Positions 9,332-17,773 of a stretch of 64,000 bases of DNA are shown here, in pieces. Under the pieces are notes generated by a model. It searched no databases. It was not told the DNA's origin and saw only the letters and a list, made by a program, of their open reading frames with translations. The position numbers were made by a program, and so were the translations under genes. The DNA lies in assembly GCF_000472925.1 (NCBI RefSeq), contig NZ_AXAS01000043.1, forward strand, positions 24,644 to 88,643. Reading direction: 5' to 3'. Position 1 is the stretch's first letter. Each line of letters starts with the position of its first letter. This DNA comes from Bradyrhizobium sp. Ec3.3. Lineage in GTDB: Bacteria; Pseudomonadota; Alphaproteobacteria; Rhizobiales; Xanthobacteraceae.

Positions 9332-10447
9332 ATGAAGCTCGGATTAGCCTTTGCATTTCTCAGCGCGACGCTTCTGGCCGGAACGGCCTCGGCAGCGGAC
9401 AAGAGATGGGACGGCGCGGACGACCTGCCGGTCAATCCGCTTGCCTGTGCGGCTGGCGAGGCCAACGCCGCGCCAGCGGCCAAGCCTTATGACGGCGGCC
9501 GGCCAACCAATGCGGCCGACAAGGCCGGCAAACCGATCACGCTGGTTGACGTGCCGAAGCTGATCGGCATCGGCTATTTCAACGCGACGTCGAAAGGCAT
9601 GCAGGAGGCCGCCAAGGCGCTCGGCAATGTCACGGTGAAGACCGACGGCCCGACCGAAGCCAAGATCGACGAACAGATCAAGTTCATCGACAATTACATC
9701 ACCAGCGGCGTCGACGGCATTCTCTTCGCCGCCAACGATCCGGTGGCGATCGCGCCGGTGCTTAAGAAGGCCCTGTCGAAAGGCATCCATGTCGTCGGTT
9801 ACGACGCCAACTCGACGCCGGACGCGCGCGAATGGTTCGTCAACCAGGCCGAGTTCAACGGCATCGCCAAGTCGATGATCGACTCGATGGCCAACGAGGC
9901 CGGCGAAGATAAGAGCTTCGCGATCGTCACCTCGACGTTCACGACGCCGAACCAGGCACGCTGGATCGCCGAGATGTGGGCCTATGCGCAGAAGTGTCAC
10001 CCCAAGCTGAAATGGCTGGAGACAGTCGAAGCGCAGGAGGACAACAACCTGTCCTTCAACCAGGCGACGACGCTGATCAACAAGCATGGCGACAAGCTTG
10101 CTGGCCTGTTCGGCATGACTTCGGTCGCGACGCCGGCTTCGGCGGAGGCCGTGACCAAGGCCAAGCTCTGCGGCAAGGTGGCGGTGGTCGGCCTTGCCAC
10201 GCCGAATGCGATGAAGCCTTATGTCAACGCGGACTGCGTCAAGTCGGTCGTGCTGTGGAATCCGGTCGATCTCGGCTATGCCGCGACCTACGTGATGCGT
10301 GCCGTCGTCGACGGTACCCTGAAGCCCGGCGCGACCTCGGTGGATGCGGGCAAGCTCGGCAAGCTGAACGTGGTCAATGGCAGCGAGATCCTGCTTGGCT
10401 CGCCCTTCATCTTCACCAAGCAGAACATCAAGGACTTCGATTTTTGA
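9332..10447 (+). CDS. rhaS: Rhamnose ABC transporter periplasmic binding protein
   Basis: A 371-residue exported protein. Residues 1-21 are a Sec signal peptide with cleavage after GTASA. The rest is a Peripla_BP_4 sugar-binding fold (IGYFNATSKGMQEAA, SGVDGILFAANDP, HVVGYDANS). GGAGGA lies 7 bases before the ATG, in keeping with the high level at which binding proteins are made. A strong hairpin follows the gene and may separate its expression from that of the kinase. Specificity for rhamnose is inferred from the operon. Confidence 0.92.
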   Translation: MKLGLAFAFLSATLLAGTASAADKRWDGADDLPVNPLACAAGEANAAPAAKPYDGGRPTNAADKAGKPITLVDVPKLIGIGYFNATSKGMQEAAKALGNVTVKTDGPTEAKIDEQIKFIDNYITSGVDGILFAANDPVAIAPVLKKALSKGIHVVGYDANSTPDAREWFVNQAEFNGIAKSMIDSMANEAGEDKSFAIVTSTFTTPNQARWIAEMWAYAQKCHPKLKWLETVEAQEDNNLSFNQATTLINKHGDKLAGLFGMTSVATPASAEAVTKAKLCGKVAVVGLATPNAMKPYVNADCVKSVVLWNPVDLGYAATYVMRAVVDGTLKPGATSVDAGKLGKLNVVNGSEILLGSPFIFTKQNIKDFDF

Positions 10448-10455
10448 CCTAGGCT

Positions 10456-10491
10456 CGTCGCCCGGCCGCCGCAGAACGCGGCCGGGCGACG
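10456..10491 (+). terminator. GC-rich hairpin between rhaS and rhaK (attenuator or mRNA stabiliser)
   Basis: A 14-bp perfect stem (10456-10469 pairs with 10478-10491) with an 8-base loop lies 9 bases after the rhaS stop. Only a weak T-stretch follows (CACTTT), so full termination is doubtful. Such hairpins after binding-protein genes often protect the upstream message or allow only partial read-through to downstream genes. Confidence 0.55.
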
Positions 10492-10570
10492 CACTTTGGG
10501 CCTCGTTGTCATCGCCGTGACAAGCCGGCCATGACACGCGTGACGTTGCTTGTTGAGATGTAGCTTGACG

Positions 10571-11932
10571 ATGAGCCAGACGGTCGCAGTCCTCGACATC
10601 GGCAAGACCAATGTAAAGCTTGCCTTGTTCGGTGACGGCCGACTTCTCTGGGAAAAGTCGGCGCCCAACTGCATTCGGCCGGGCCCGCCCTATCCGCACG
10701 AAGATGTTGAGAGCGCGTGGAACTTCTTTCTCGATGCGCTTCGTGAGGCCGCACGCACGCATCAGATCAGTGCGATCGTTCCGACCGCGCATGGCGCAGC
10801 CGGCGCCTTGATCGGCGAGAGCGCGCTCGCCGCTCCGGTCATGGACTACGAATTCACGGGCGTAGAAGTGATCGAGCCCGACTATGCCAGCCTGCGGCCG
10901 CCCTTTTCGGAGAGCCTGTCGCCGAGACTGCCAGCCGGTCTCAATCTCGGCCGGCAGCTCGCCTATCAGAAGTGGCGCTGTCCGGACCTCTTTGCCGATG
11001 CGAGGTATTTCGTTGGCTACCCGCAATATTGGACCTGGCGCCTGAGCGGCATCGCTGTCTCTGAAATCACGACCCTCGGCGCCCATACCGACCTCTGGGC
11101 GCCGCGGCAGGGACAGATCTCGAGCCTCGTCAAAGCTCTCAGCGTCGACCACTTGCTGCCGCCGCTCCGCCGCGCCTTCGATCCGCTCGGTCCGATTCAG
11201 CCTGAAATCGCCGCCCTGACCGGGCTCGCGCCTGAAACGCGAGTCTTTTGCGGTATCCACGATTCCAACGCTTCACTTCTGCCCTACCTCGTCTCGCGCC
11301 AGGCGCCGTTCACCGTGTTGTCGACCGGGACCTGGGTGATCCTGATGAGCGTGGGCCTTTCACTCGATCAGCTCGATCCTCGCGACGACACGCTCGCCAA
11401 CGTCGACGCGCTCGGCCGCCCCATCGCCTGCGGGCGCTTCATGGGCGGGCGTGAATACGCCGTCATCGCGGGCGGCGGCAATCCTGATCTTGACGCGATC
11501 GAGCGCGTCGTCGCCTCGGGCGCGATGGCTCTGCCCTGCTTCTCCGGCCATGGCGGACCTTATGCGACGACCAAAGGCGTGATCCGCGGCGAAGTTGCAG
11601 CGCGCGATCGAACCGCGCTTGCGACGCTCTATTGCGCCCTGGTCAGCGATCTGATGCTGACGCGCATGGGAGCAATAGGCGGCGATCTCATCGTCGAAGG
11701 GACCTTCGCCGGCAATCTTCCATTCTGTCAGACCCTCGGCGCGTTACGACCGACGCAGCGCGTCTTTGCAGCGGAAGACGCCGCAGGCACGGCGCGCGGT
11801 GCCGCAATGCTTGCTCAATGGCCGCCTTCCTACCCCATCGCGGCGCCGATGCCCGTCGACGCAGCTGCGATCGCCGGCCTTGACGCCTATCGTGGCGTTT
11901 GGACGGCGCAGATCGGCCTGATCGATCGCTAA
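10571..11932 (+). CDS. rhaK: Rhamnulokinase-like FGGY carbohydrate kinase
   Basis: A 453-residue FGGY-family kinase. The N-terminal phosphate motif is VAVLDIGKTNVKLAL, the second-domain motif STGTWVILM lies near residue 255, and an adenosine-type segment (GGGNPDLD) lies near residue 302. It phosphorylates L-rhamnulose for RhaD. ATG 10571 is chosen because the DIGKTN motif then sits at the usual distance from the N-terminus; an in-frame start at 10550 would only add seven residues. In Rhizobium leguminosarum the equivalent kinase is also needed for transport. The mutarotase gene rhaU found next to rhaK there is not present here. Confidence 0.9.
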   Translation: MSQTVAVLDIGKTNVKLALFGDGRLLWEKSAPNCIRPGPPYPHEDVESAWNFFLDALREAARTHQISAIVPTAHGAAGALIGESALAAPVMDYEFTGVEVIEPDYASLRPPFSESLSPRLPAGLNLGRQLAYQKWRCPDLFADARYFVGYPQYWTWRLSGIAVSEITTLGAHTDLWAPRQGQISSLVKALSVDHLLPPLRRAFDPLGPIQPEIAALTGLAPETRVFCGIHDSNASLLPYLVSRQAPFTVLSTGTWVILMSVGLSLDQLDPRDDTLANVDALGRPIACGRFMGGREYAVIAGGGNPDLDAIERVVASGAMALPCFSGHGGPYATTKGVIRGEVAARDRTALATLYCALVSDLMLTRMGAIGGDLIVEGTFAGNLPFCQTLGALRPTQRVFAAEDAAGTARGAAMLAQWPPSYPIAAPMPVDAAAIAGLDAYRGVWTAQIGLIDR

Positions 11933-12009
11933 CCCCGATCGCTGCATTTGGCCTCTCGTGCCTTGATCTTCGCCTGGCGTAGCAGTTGGAATCGGTCGAT
12001 GGGCCAATT

Positions 12010-12135
12010 GGCGGCCGCGCCGAAACCGGCCAAGCACTTGTCGCCGCCCTCGAAAAGGCCGGCGTCGAGTTCATTCCGGAGGATGGGAGCGGTGCTGGCG
12101 TGCGATTGGCGAGGCGCAGCAGGCAATCGAAGTAA
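12010..12135 (+). pseudogene. Remnant of an XRE-family helix-turn-helix protein (C-terminal tail)
   Basis: In the 345-bp gap between rhaK and the acyltransferase, one frame reads ALVAALEKAGVEFIPEDGSG then AGVRLARR and a stop at 12133-12135. AALEKAGVEFI...GGGxGVRL is the conserved C-terminus of small XRE-type regulators common in rhizobia. No helix-turn-helix or start codon precedes it in frame, so it is a decayed 5'-truncated gene. It marks the boundary between the rhamnose operon and the accessory region. Confidence 0.6.
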
Positions 12136-12277
12136 ATTTCTTCTCCAGGTCGGGCAAATCAGTGATTTGTCAGGTGCTAGCCCGATCGTCGAAAGGGGAA
12201 CCGGCCTCGCCCGCTTCCACCGCGCCCCGAAAATGTCGCGAAATACTGGATGTGTTGCATAGCATTCAGGCGGACCA

Positions 12278-14140
12278 ATGGGACAGGCACCGGGTTACCG
12301 GCCGGAGATCGACGGGCTGCGCGCCGTTGCCGTATCGGCCGTTGTCTTCTTTCACGCCTATCCAGAGTACGTCCCCGGTGGGTTCATCGGAGTTGACGTC
12401 TTCTTTGTGATCTCTGGATATCTCATCTCCGGAATTATCTTCGATGAAGTCGCGCAAGGGTCATTCACGGTCACGCAGTTCTACACGCGGCGCGTACGAC
12501 GGCTTTTCCCCGCCCTTATCCTTGTTATGTCGACGGTTCTGTTGGCATCATGGTTTATATTGTTGCCGGATTCCTTTGTTCGCCTTGGAGCGCAAGTTGC
12601 CGCGAGCTCAGTATTCGCCGCGAACTTCTATTTTTGGTTTCAGTCAGGATATTTCAGCCCGGACACGCATACATTCCCGCTGCTCCACCTTTGGTCGCTT
12701 GGGGTAGAGGAGCAGTTCTACATCCTGTGGCCCCTCGCTGTATCGCTCCTTGCGGCCCCACGTCGATGGTGGACCGCGATATTGCTCGTCGGTGCGCTAT
12801 CCTTCGGGGTTTCGGTCCTCCTCGATCACCATCGCGATCTGGATTTTTACTCTCCGATCACTAGAGCGTGGGAATTGATGGCCGGGGCCATCCTTGCGTG
12901 GCGCGAACGGCACGCGCCCCTCGCGCGCGTTGCCAATCCAGATGCTGTGGTTGCAATTGGGCTGGCCTTAGTGGTGGCGAGTTCTCTCTTGATCGATCAG
13001 AAGGCGGACTATCCGAGTTGGCGCGCAGCTTTGCCGGTCGCTGGGTCGATGCTGGTCATCGCGGGTGGCGCAAGAAGTCGTTTGGCTGCTCTCATGCTCT
13101 CTAATCGTGCCACGGTGCTTACCGGCAAGATAAGCTATCCGTTGTACCTGTGGCATTGGCCCGTCTTGGTGCTGTCTGCTGCCGTGAAGTTCCTGCCACT
13201 GACCTTGCTAGAGCGCGGCTTGGCCGTTGTTGCTTCCTATGCCCTCGCTTGGGCTACATTTGCCCTCATTGAGACGCCAATCCGTTTCGGAGCGTTGAGC
13301 AACAAGAGAATTGGTCTGCTGGCCGGCGGCATGCTGGCGACAGCAATTGCCGGATTCGTCGTAATCCAATCCGACGGTTTCTCCGGCCGCTTTCCACCTG
13401 AGTTGAGAGCGGCTGCAGCGGAGCGGCCAATCGCATGGCGACTCGGCCGATGTCTGCTGGACTTGGGATCTCAAACAGAGTTCGCCGATGAATGCTTCGA
13501 GCACGTTCGCCCGCTCTTATCCGTATGGGGTGATTCCACAGCTGGATCGCTGATGCCCGGGCTCCGAGTTCTCCAGTCGCGTCAGCCGTCCGGACTTGTT
13601 CAAGTTACCGCCAGCTCTTGTATGCCGCTCCTGAGCGGTCCGATTTCTGTCGCCTGCGCGGAAAACAATGAGCGTGTGAGACAAATCCTCAGCTCTATTC
13701 GACCCGACGTCGTCCTGCTGCACGCAAATGGCCCTCTCGACGTAAGCACGAGGACAGGCTGGAGCAACACGCTGGCTGCATTGAAACTGATCGGTCCAAG
13801 AATAATTGTATTAGGCCCGGTACCATCGTGGAAGCGCGGTTTACCGGAGCAGGCCCTAAGCTACTACATCACGCGCAGACAGTTACTGCCCGCACGATCT
13901 AGCAGTTTTGTGAACAACCTTTGGGATGACGAACAGGCCCGCATGTTCTTCACACAACAAGGTGCCGAATACATTTCGGCTTGGCAGGTATTTTGCAATG
14001 CCGATGGATGTCTCACACGTTTAAACGACCATTCTCCTGCGGCCATAGACAGCGTGCACCTCACTGAGGACGGCTCGATATTCCTCATCGATTCAATCGA
14101 GGGCAAGCTCCTCAAGGCCTTGCGACCAAGAGACAAGTGA
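12278..14140 (+). CDS. Membrane O-acyltransferase with C-terminal SGNH domain (OafA/YrhL type)
   Basis: A 620-residue protein. Residues about 8-370 are an acyltransferase-3 domain with about ten membrane segments, opening with the family motif YRPEIDGLRAVAV and FFHAY, then GGFIGVDVFFVISGYLIS. Residues about 410-610 are a periplasmic SGNH hydrolase-like domain with GDS (VWGDSTAGS, Ser near 419) and the catalytic DxxH (DSVHLTEDG). Such proteins O-acetylate lipopolysaccharide or exopolysaccharide. Base and codon use are visibly more AT-rich than in the rhamnose genes, suggesting transfer. No polysaccharide gene cluster adjoins it. The start has only a weak ribosome binding site. Confidence 0.9.
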   Translation: MGQAPGYRPEIDGLRAVAVSAVVFFHAYPEYVPGGFIGVDVFFVISGYLISGIIFDEVAQGSFTVTQFYTRRVRRLFPALILVMSTVLLASWFILLPDSFVRLGAQVAASSVFAANFYFWFQSGYFSPDTHTFPLLHLWSLGVEEQFYILWPLAVSLLAAPRRWWTAILLVGALSFGVSVLLDHHRDLDFYSPITRAWELMAGAILAWRERHAPLARVANPDAVVAIGLALVVASSLLIDQKADYPSWRAALPVAGSMLVIAGGARSRLAALMLSNRATVLTGKISYPLYLWHWPVLVLSAAVKFLPLTLLERGLAVVASYALAWATFALIETPIRFGALSNKRIGLLAGGMLATAIAGFVVIQSDGFSGRFPPELRAAAAERPIAWRLGRCLLDLGSQTEFADECFEHVRPLLSVWGDSTAGSLMPGLRVLQSRQPSGLVQVTASSCMPLLSGPISVACAENNERVRQILSSIRPDVVLLHANGPLDVSTRTGWSNTLAALKLIGPRIIVLGPVPSWKRGLPEQALSYYITRRQLLPARSSSFVNNLWDDEQARMFFTQQGAEYISAWQVFCNADGCLTRLNDHSPAAIDSVHLTEDGSIFLIDSIEGKLLKALRPRDK

Positions 14141-14389
14141 TGTCGCTCCTTCAAGGCTCAATGCGACGCTCCGCATGTCTCGCATCTCCTTATCCCCTCC
14201 CCAACTCCCCAAATCCAGGCCGGATCGAACCGATGTAAGGACGATCGGGTGGGCGAAGCCAAGATCGAGAAGGCCCCACACTGCCCATTCTGGCTGATGA
14301 TGCAGCAGCCGCGCTGAGCCCCTTTTTCGCCGCCTGCGCAGGGCCTCGAATACCCCCAGCAAAACACCCCTTTAGTCGAGGTCGAACAG

Positions 14390-14518
14390 TTGCGTCGCCT
14401 GATTTCCACCGGCTCCTCCTTCGAGAAGACCGCCGGCTACAGCGGCGCCGTGATCGACAGCGACTTCGCCGCCAGCACCACCGGTTACGACTACCCGACC
14501 ATGACGAGATGCCAGTAA
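14390..14518 (+). pseudogene. Remnant of a RidA/YjgF-family gene
   Basis: One frame reads RRLISTGSSFEKTAGYSGAV, then a damaged stretch ending TTGYDYPTMT and a stop at 14516-14518. This matches the N-terminal third of RidA-family proteins (STGSPFEKTAGYSRAV...SGTTGYDY). There is no good start codon and the C-terminal two thirds with the catalytic Arg are missing. Confidence 0.6.
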
Positions 14519-14730
14519 CGACCGCAGACCAAGGCGGCCGGCTCGTCGCTTACGGCGAGCCAGGTCTGGCGCGGTTGTCCGGTATCGAGATCTACCGGCG
14601 CCCCTGGGCGCCTATGGCCGCGCATCAGACTCCGGCCGATTCTGCACACCAAGGGCAGCCTTGATCTGGCTCAATGGTCTGCTCCCGCTCAGGCGCCTGC
14701 TTCGAGATGGGCGGGAGCCGGAGGCGCAAC

Positions 14731-14820
14731 ATGACGCGCGACCGAACACGGATGATCCATTTGCTGTCCTGGATACTGGCCGCGGGCGGCTTGGTGGTCC
14801 TCATATCTGTTTTGTGGTGA
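14731..14820 (+). CDS. Putative 29-residue single-helix membrane micropeptide
   Basis: Reads MTRDRTRMIHLLSWILAAGG and ends VVLISVLW: a short basic N-terminus followed by one hydrophobic helix running to the C-terminus. A GGAGG element lies 8 bases upstream of the ATG. Only 28 bases separate it from a second micro-ORF of the same design. No homolog is recognised. Tandem arrangement and ribosome binding site make it plausible, but chance ORFs this short are common. Confidence 0.4.
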   Translation: MTRDRTRMIHLLSWILAAGGLVVLISVLW

Positions 14821-14848
14821 GCCGGGGCAGCCCTTCGATCGTCTGATC

Positions 14849-14980
14849 ATGGTTGGCCGAGGCACAAACGAACCTACAAGTCGGTTCTGCCAGATCTTCA
14901 TGGGCCTGATACTCGCCCTGATATGGGCGCCCATACTCTGGTTCATGGTGAACCTGTTTCTAGCATTCCCTAAAGGATAG
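14849..14980 (+). CDS. Putative 43-residue single-helix membrane micropeptide
   Basis: Begins MVGRGTNEPTSRFCQ, followed by a hydrophobic helix (IFMGLILALIWAPILWFMV) and a short LFLAFPKG tail. It lies 28 bases downstream of the 29-residue micro-ORF on the same strand and shares its layout. Its own ribosome binding site is weak, so it would depend on read-through from the first. No homolog is recognised. Confidence 0.4.
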   Translation: MVGRGTNEPTSRFCQIFMGLILALIWAPILWFMVNLFLAFPKG

Positions 14981-15464
14981 CCCGCCAGCGGCTGGCGGTT
15001 TCGCTTCCTGCGCGATTGGTGCGGGCTCGCAACGGTGCATTGTTTGCGCTCGGCCGCCGCGGCAGTGGCCTCGCGTGCTTGGACCAAAGGGCCCCGAAAG
15101 GACACGCTCCCAGGCTGGAATGCGAGGCTCCCCGCAAGGGACACAGCCGACAGATGCTCCCGGTGACCGGCCGGACACGGCGACGACCTGACCGCCACCC
15201 ATGACACCTTCACGCAGTGGATTTTGTGTTTCTCGGATATGGACTGCCCGGGAACGAATGTTCACTTTTGGACTTAAGCCCTCAGTTGAAGGCGTTGAGC
15301 AATGGCCGAAAAGGACCAGGACCAGTTGCCTCTCAGCAGACACAGGATCAGAAGCCCAAGGATCGCCTCAGATTGCGATTCTTTGAGCTTAGAAGGAACG
15401 AGACCTTCGGAAGCAGATTGTAAATACGTTACCTGATCCCCGAGTGTCAGGGACCCGCGTGAAT

Positions 15465-15502
15465 GGCCCCAGCTTTCCCCCCTGAGCTGGGGCCTGTTCT
15501 TT
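15465..15502 (+). terminator. Rho-independent terminator
   Basis: GGCCCCAGCT (15465-15474) pairs perfectly with AGCTGGGGCC (15485-15494), with a 10-base loop and a TGTTCTTTA tail on the plus strand. No convincing plus-strand gene ends just before it. It might terminate a transcript from the micro-ORF region 14731-14980 or an unannotated small RNA. The stretches 14141-14389, 14519-14730 and 14981-15464 otherwise show nothing I can assign. Confidence 0.65.
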
Positions 15503-15602
15503 ACTGTCCACCATGCCCGCAAATGAGAAGCGAAACTTCTGTAACGGTGAGGCTCTCAACAAAATCTGCTGCGTTATTACAATTCCCTCGTGCACCGGGG
15601 AT

Positions 15603-15776
15603 CTAATTTTGATGCTCCCTCCGTGCAGTCACATAGCCGTTTTCGCGATGTTCGATCTCACGCACCTTGCGGGCATATGTCAGGTATTTGTTGATTAGAT
15701 CATAGTCGTTGGGATTAAAACGGATTTGCTTTTCCATTGCGGCGAGATCTTCGCGCAGCGCGGCAGCGTCCAACAT
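15603..15776 (-). CDS. Small hypothetical protein, 57 residues
   Basis: Begins MLDAAALREDLAAMEKQIRF, then NPNDYDLINKYLTYARKVRE and a polar tail. It looks helical and soluble, with no signal or membrane segment. A strong GGAGGGA lies 6 bases before ATG 15776, which decides this start over an in-frame ATG at 15812. The length, charge pattern and ribosome binding site support a real gene. Function is unknown; neighbours are degenerate sequence. Confidence 0.65.
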   Translation of the reverse strand: MLDAAALREDLAAMEKQIRFNPNDYDLINKYLTYARKVREIEHRENGYVTARREHQN

Positions 15777-16200
15777 CGTAGTCCCTCCTTCGCAATGTAC
15801 AAACGACGCCAATGGGAGCGGAGCTCTTGCTGCTAACTTGCCTAAGGAAGCGCTTCACCGCGAGTGACAAGCTCTGTCCTATGTCACCTGCACGTTTTAA
15901 GGAAGCCCGCCATTCGCGACGGGCTCAAGGCTGAGGGAGAAAGCGCCATGAAGGACGCCACAAGAGCCTACGACGAGTCGCGCGAATGCGGTGTGTCGCG
16001 ATCGACACTGTGGACAACAAAGCACTGCTGTCATCTACCGACATACCGCGTAGACACACGCGGCCGTGCGCGTCCTTAACCTTCATCCCTTACGGATTCG
16101 TGTTGTCGCGCAACTGCAGTTCCAGGTACGTCTCTCGTCGCCGAGCGGGATGGTCTGATGCTCGACCTGCGTACTCGCGCGGTTAGGGGCCGATAGAGGT

Positions 16201-16482
16201 TGGCGGCGGAAGCTCGTCACGCTACGCGATGCTGGCGAGTACATCGCCGCGCTGCCGAAGGCGGTGCATGATCGGCCAGAATGGCAGGCCGCCATGGAGG
16301 CGCTGATCCTGGTCGCAGAGCGAGCCAGCCCGACGATGTTCGCCCGCATCGGCATCATGCGCGCCTTGAACCGTGGGAGGGTGGCTCGATGTCGCGCCAG
16401 ACCTCGCAGCTACGAACACTTGGACCGTCGTCGACACGAAGCGATTTCCGTTTGGGAGCAGCGAACGCCCATAAGATGTTGA
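16201..16482 (+). pseudogene. Remnant of a Bradyrhizobium-type hypothetical gene
   Basis: The frame reads KLVTLRDAGEYIAALPKAVH, then DRPEWQAAMEALILVAER and MFARIGIMRALNRG, a pattern I associate with a small hypothetical protein common in bradyrhizobia. There is no upstream start with a ribosome binding site, and after MRALNRG the sequence becomes arginine-rich and unlike the family. It is probably a decayed gene. The rest of 15777-16712 contains nothing else I can support. Confidence 0.45.
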
Positions 16483-16712
16483 GCTAACTGTGTTGCGCAG
16501 CAACGCCGCCGTTCATGTCACAATTCCCGCATTGATTTATGTCAACAGTGGTGCACGCACCACAAGTAAGAAGGGGCTAAAATACAACCCCCACTTGGGT
16601 GTCGCCGCGATCACCCTGCTCTGCTTTTGCGATCCGAAGCCAATTCCACGGATGCTGGCGCACTTATTGTCCGACAGGTAACGGCCTCTGTTTTTTTCAG
16701 GGGAGGATAGCA

Positions 16713-17720
16713 GTGGCGTGGAGTAGAGTATTTGATTTTACCGAACCGTCGGCGTGCTCCGCAGTCATTCGGTCTGCACAACTCGAACTGATCCCGACCG
16801 TGAGGGGACGTTTCCATGCCGAGATCACACAGATCGGCATGAACAGGCTCCTGGTTCATCGGTTCCATGTGTCCCTTCCTCAGGTCAACACTGTCGCGGT
16901 CAAGCCCGGGCGTAGATCGATCGGCTTTCTTTCCGAACCCGGTTCGTCACGATTCCTGCACTGTGGCGTCGAGATTTTGCCTGGCGACATCATACTGAAC
17001 CGGTCCGATGTCGTACATCAACGATCCGACGCTAACCTTCACTACGGAACAATGTCTCTTCCGATTGATGATCTGGATGCTGCTGCTGAGACAATAATCG
17101 GCCGTGAGTTTCCGAAAACGCGGCAAACGCAAATCGTTCGCCCACATTCTGCACTGACGGTTCGACTGTTAAAGTTGCACAAGAGCGTCGGGCAGCTTGC
17201 TCATGATAATCCGGATATTCTTGAGTTGCCGCAAGTGCTTCGGTCGTTAGAGCATGAGCTCATTCACCTCATGGTGAGGTGCCTCGCCGAAGGCGCTGCC
17301 GTCGAGCCAAGCGCCGGGGGCCGTCGCCACGAGATCATCGTGGCGCAGTTTGAGGAATTCTTGGAAGCAAATCCCAGCCGGCCGCTTTATCTCGTCGAAA
17401 TTTGCGCGGCGATCGGTGTTGCCGAGAGATCGCTTCGCGCCTCCTGCAAAGAGCATCTCGGCATGGGCCCAATCCGCTATCTCACCTTGCGCCGAATGCA
17501 CCTCGTGCGGCGGGCGCTCCTGAGTTCAGATCCGTGGAAGGCGACTGTTACGCAGATCGTTACGGACCATGGCTTTTGGGAACTCGGACGTTTTTCGGTT
17601 GCCTACAATCTGCTGTTCGGAGAGACACCCTCGCATACACTGCGCCGTCCTGCGGAGCAGCCGGAAGTCCATCACGATCGTCCCTCATCGCTGGCAGTCA
17701 CACACTTGCCGGTCGCTTGA
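16713..17720 (+). CDS. AraC-family transcriptional regulator (paralog 1)
   Basis: A 335-residue protein. The N-terminal 200 residues are a variable sensor domain with no recognised ligand motif. The C-terminal 110 residues are an AraC/XylS DNA-binding domain with two helix-turn-helix units (LVEICAAIGVAERSLRASCK and VTQIVTDHGFWELGRFSVAY). Start GTG 16713 follows GGGGAGGA at good spacing. A close structural paralog lies at 19108; the two flank a protease-like gene. Sequence upstream (16500-16712) is AT-rich and may hold the promoter. Its targets are probably local, perhaps the sulfatase block. Confidence 0.85.
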   Translation: MAWSRVFDFTEPSACSAVIRSAQLELIPTVRGRFHAEITQIGMNRLLVHRFHVSLPQVNTVAVKPGRRSIGFLSEPGSSRFLHCGVEILPGDIILNRSDVVHQRSDANLHYGTMSLPIDDLDAAAETIIGREFPKTRQTQIVRPHSALTVRLLKLHKSVGQLAHDNPDILELPQVLRSLEHELIHLMVRCLAEGAAVEPSAGGRRHEIIVAQFEEFLEANPSRPLYLVEICAAIGVAERSLRASCKEHLGMGPIRYLTLRRMHLVRRALLSSDPWKATVTQIVTDHGFWELGRFSVAYNLLFGETPSHTLRRPAEQPEVHHDRPSSLAVTHLPVA

Positions 17721-17773
17721 GCCAGATACAGGGACCCCGGAAATGCCGTAGCCGGACCGGACTGCGATCGGCC

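Noticed and set aside
9344..11260. Long open frame on the minus strand opposite rhaS and rhaK
   Set aside because: It is antisense to two clearly recognisable genes, lacks a ribosome binding site and family motifs, and has the Arg/Gly/His-rich composition expected of an antisense frame in GC-rich DNA.
15302..15436. 44-codon ORF just before the terminator at 15465
   Set aside because: No ribosome binding site and no recognisable pattern; overlapping frames are equally open.
15688..15701. TTGATTAGATCATA as an FNR/FixK box
   Set aside because: Spacing is wrong and the site is inside the coding sequence of the 57-residue gene.
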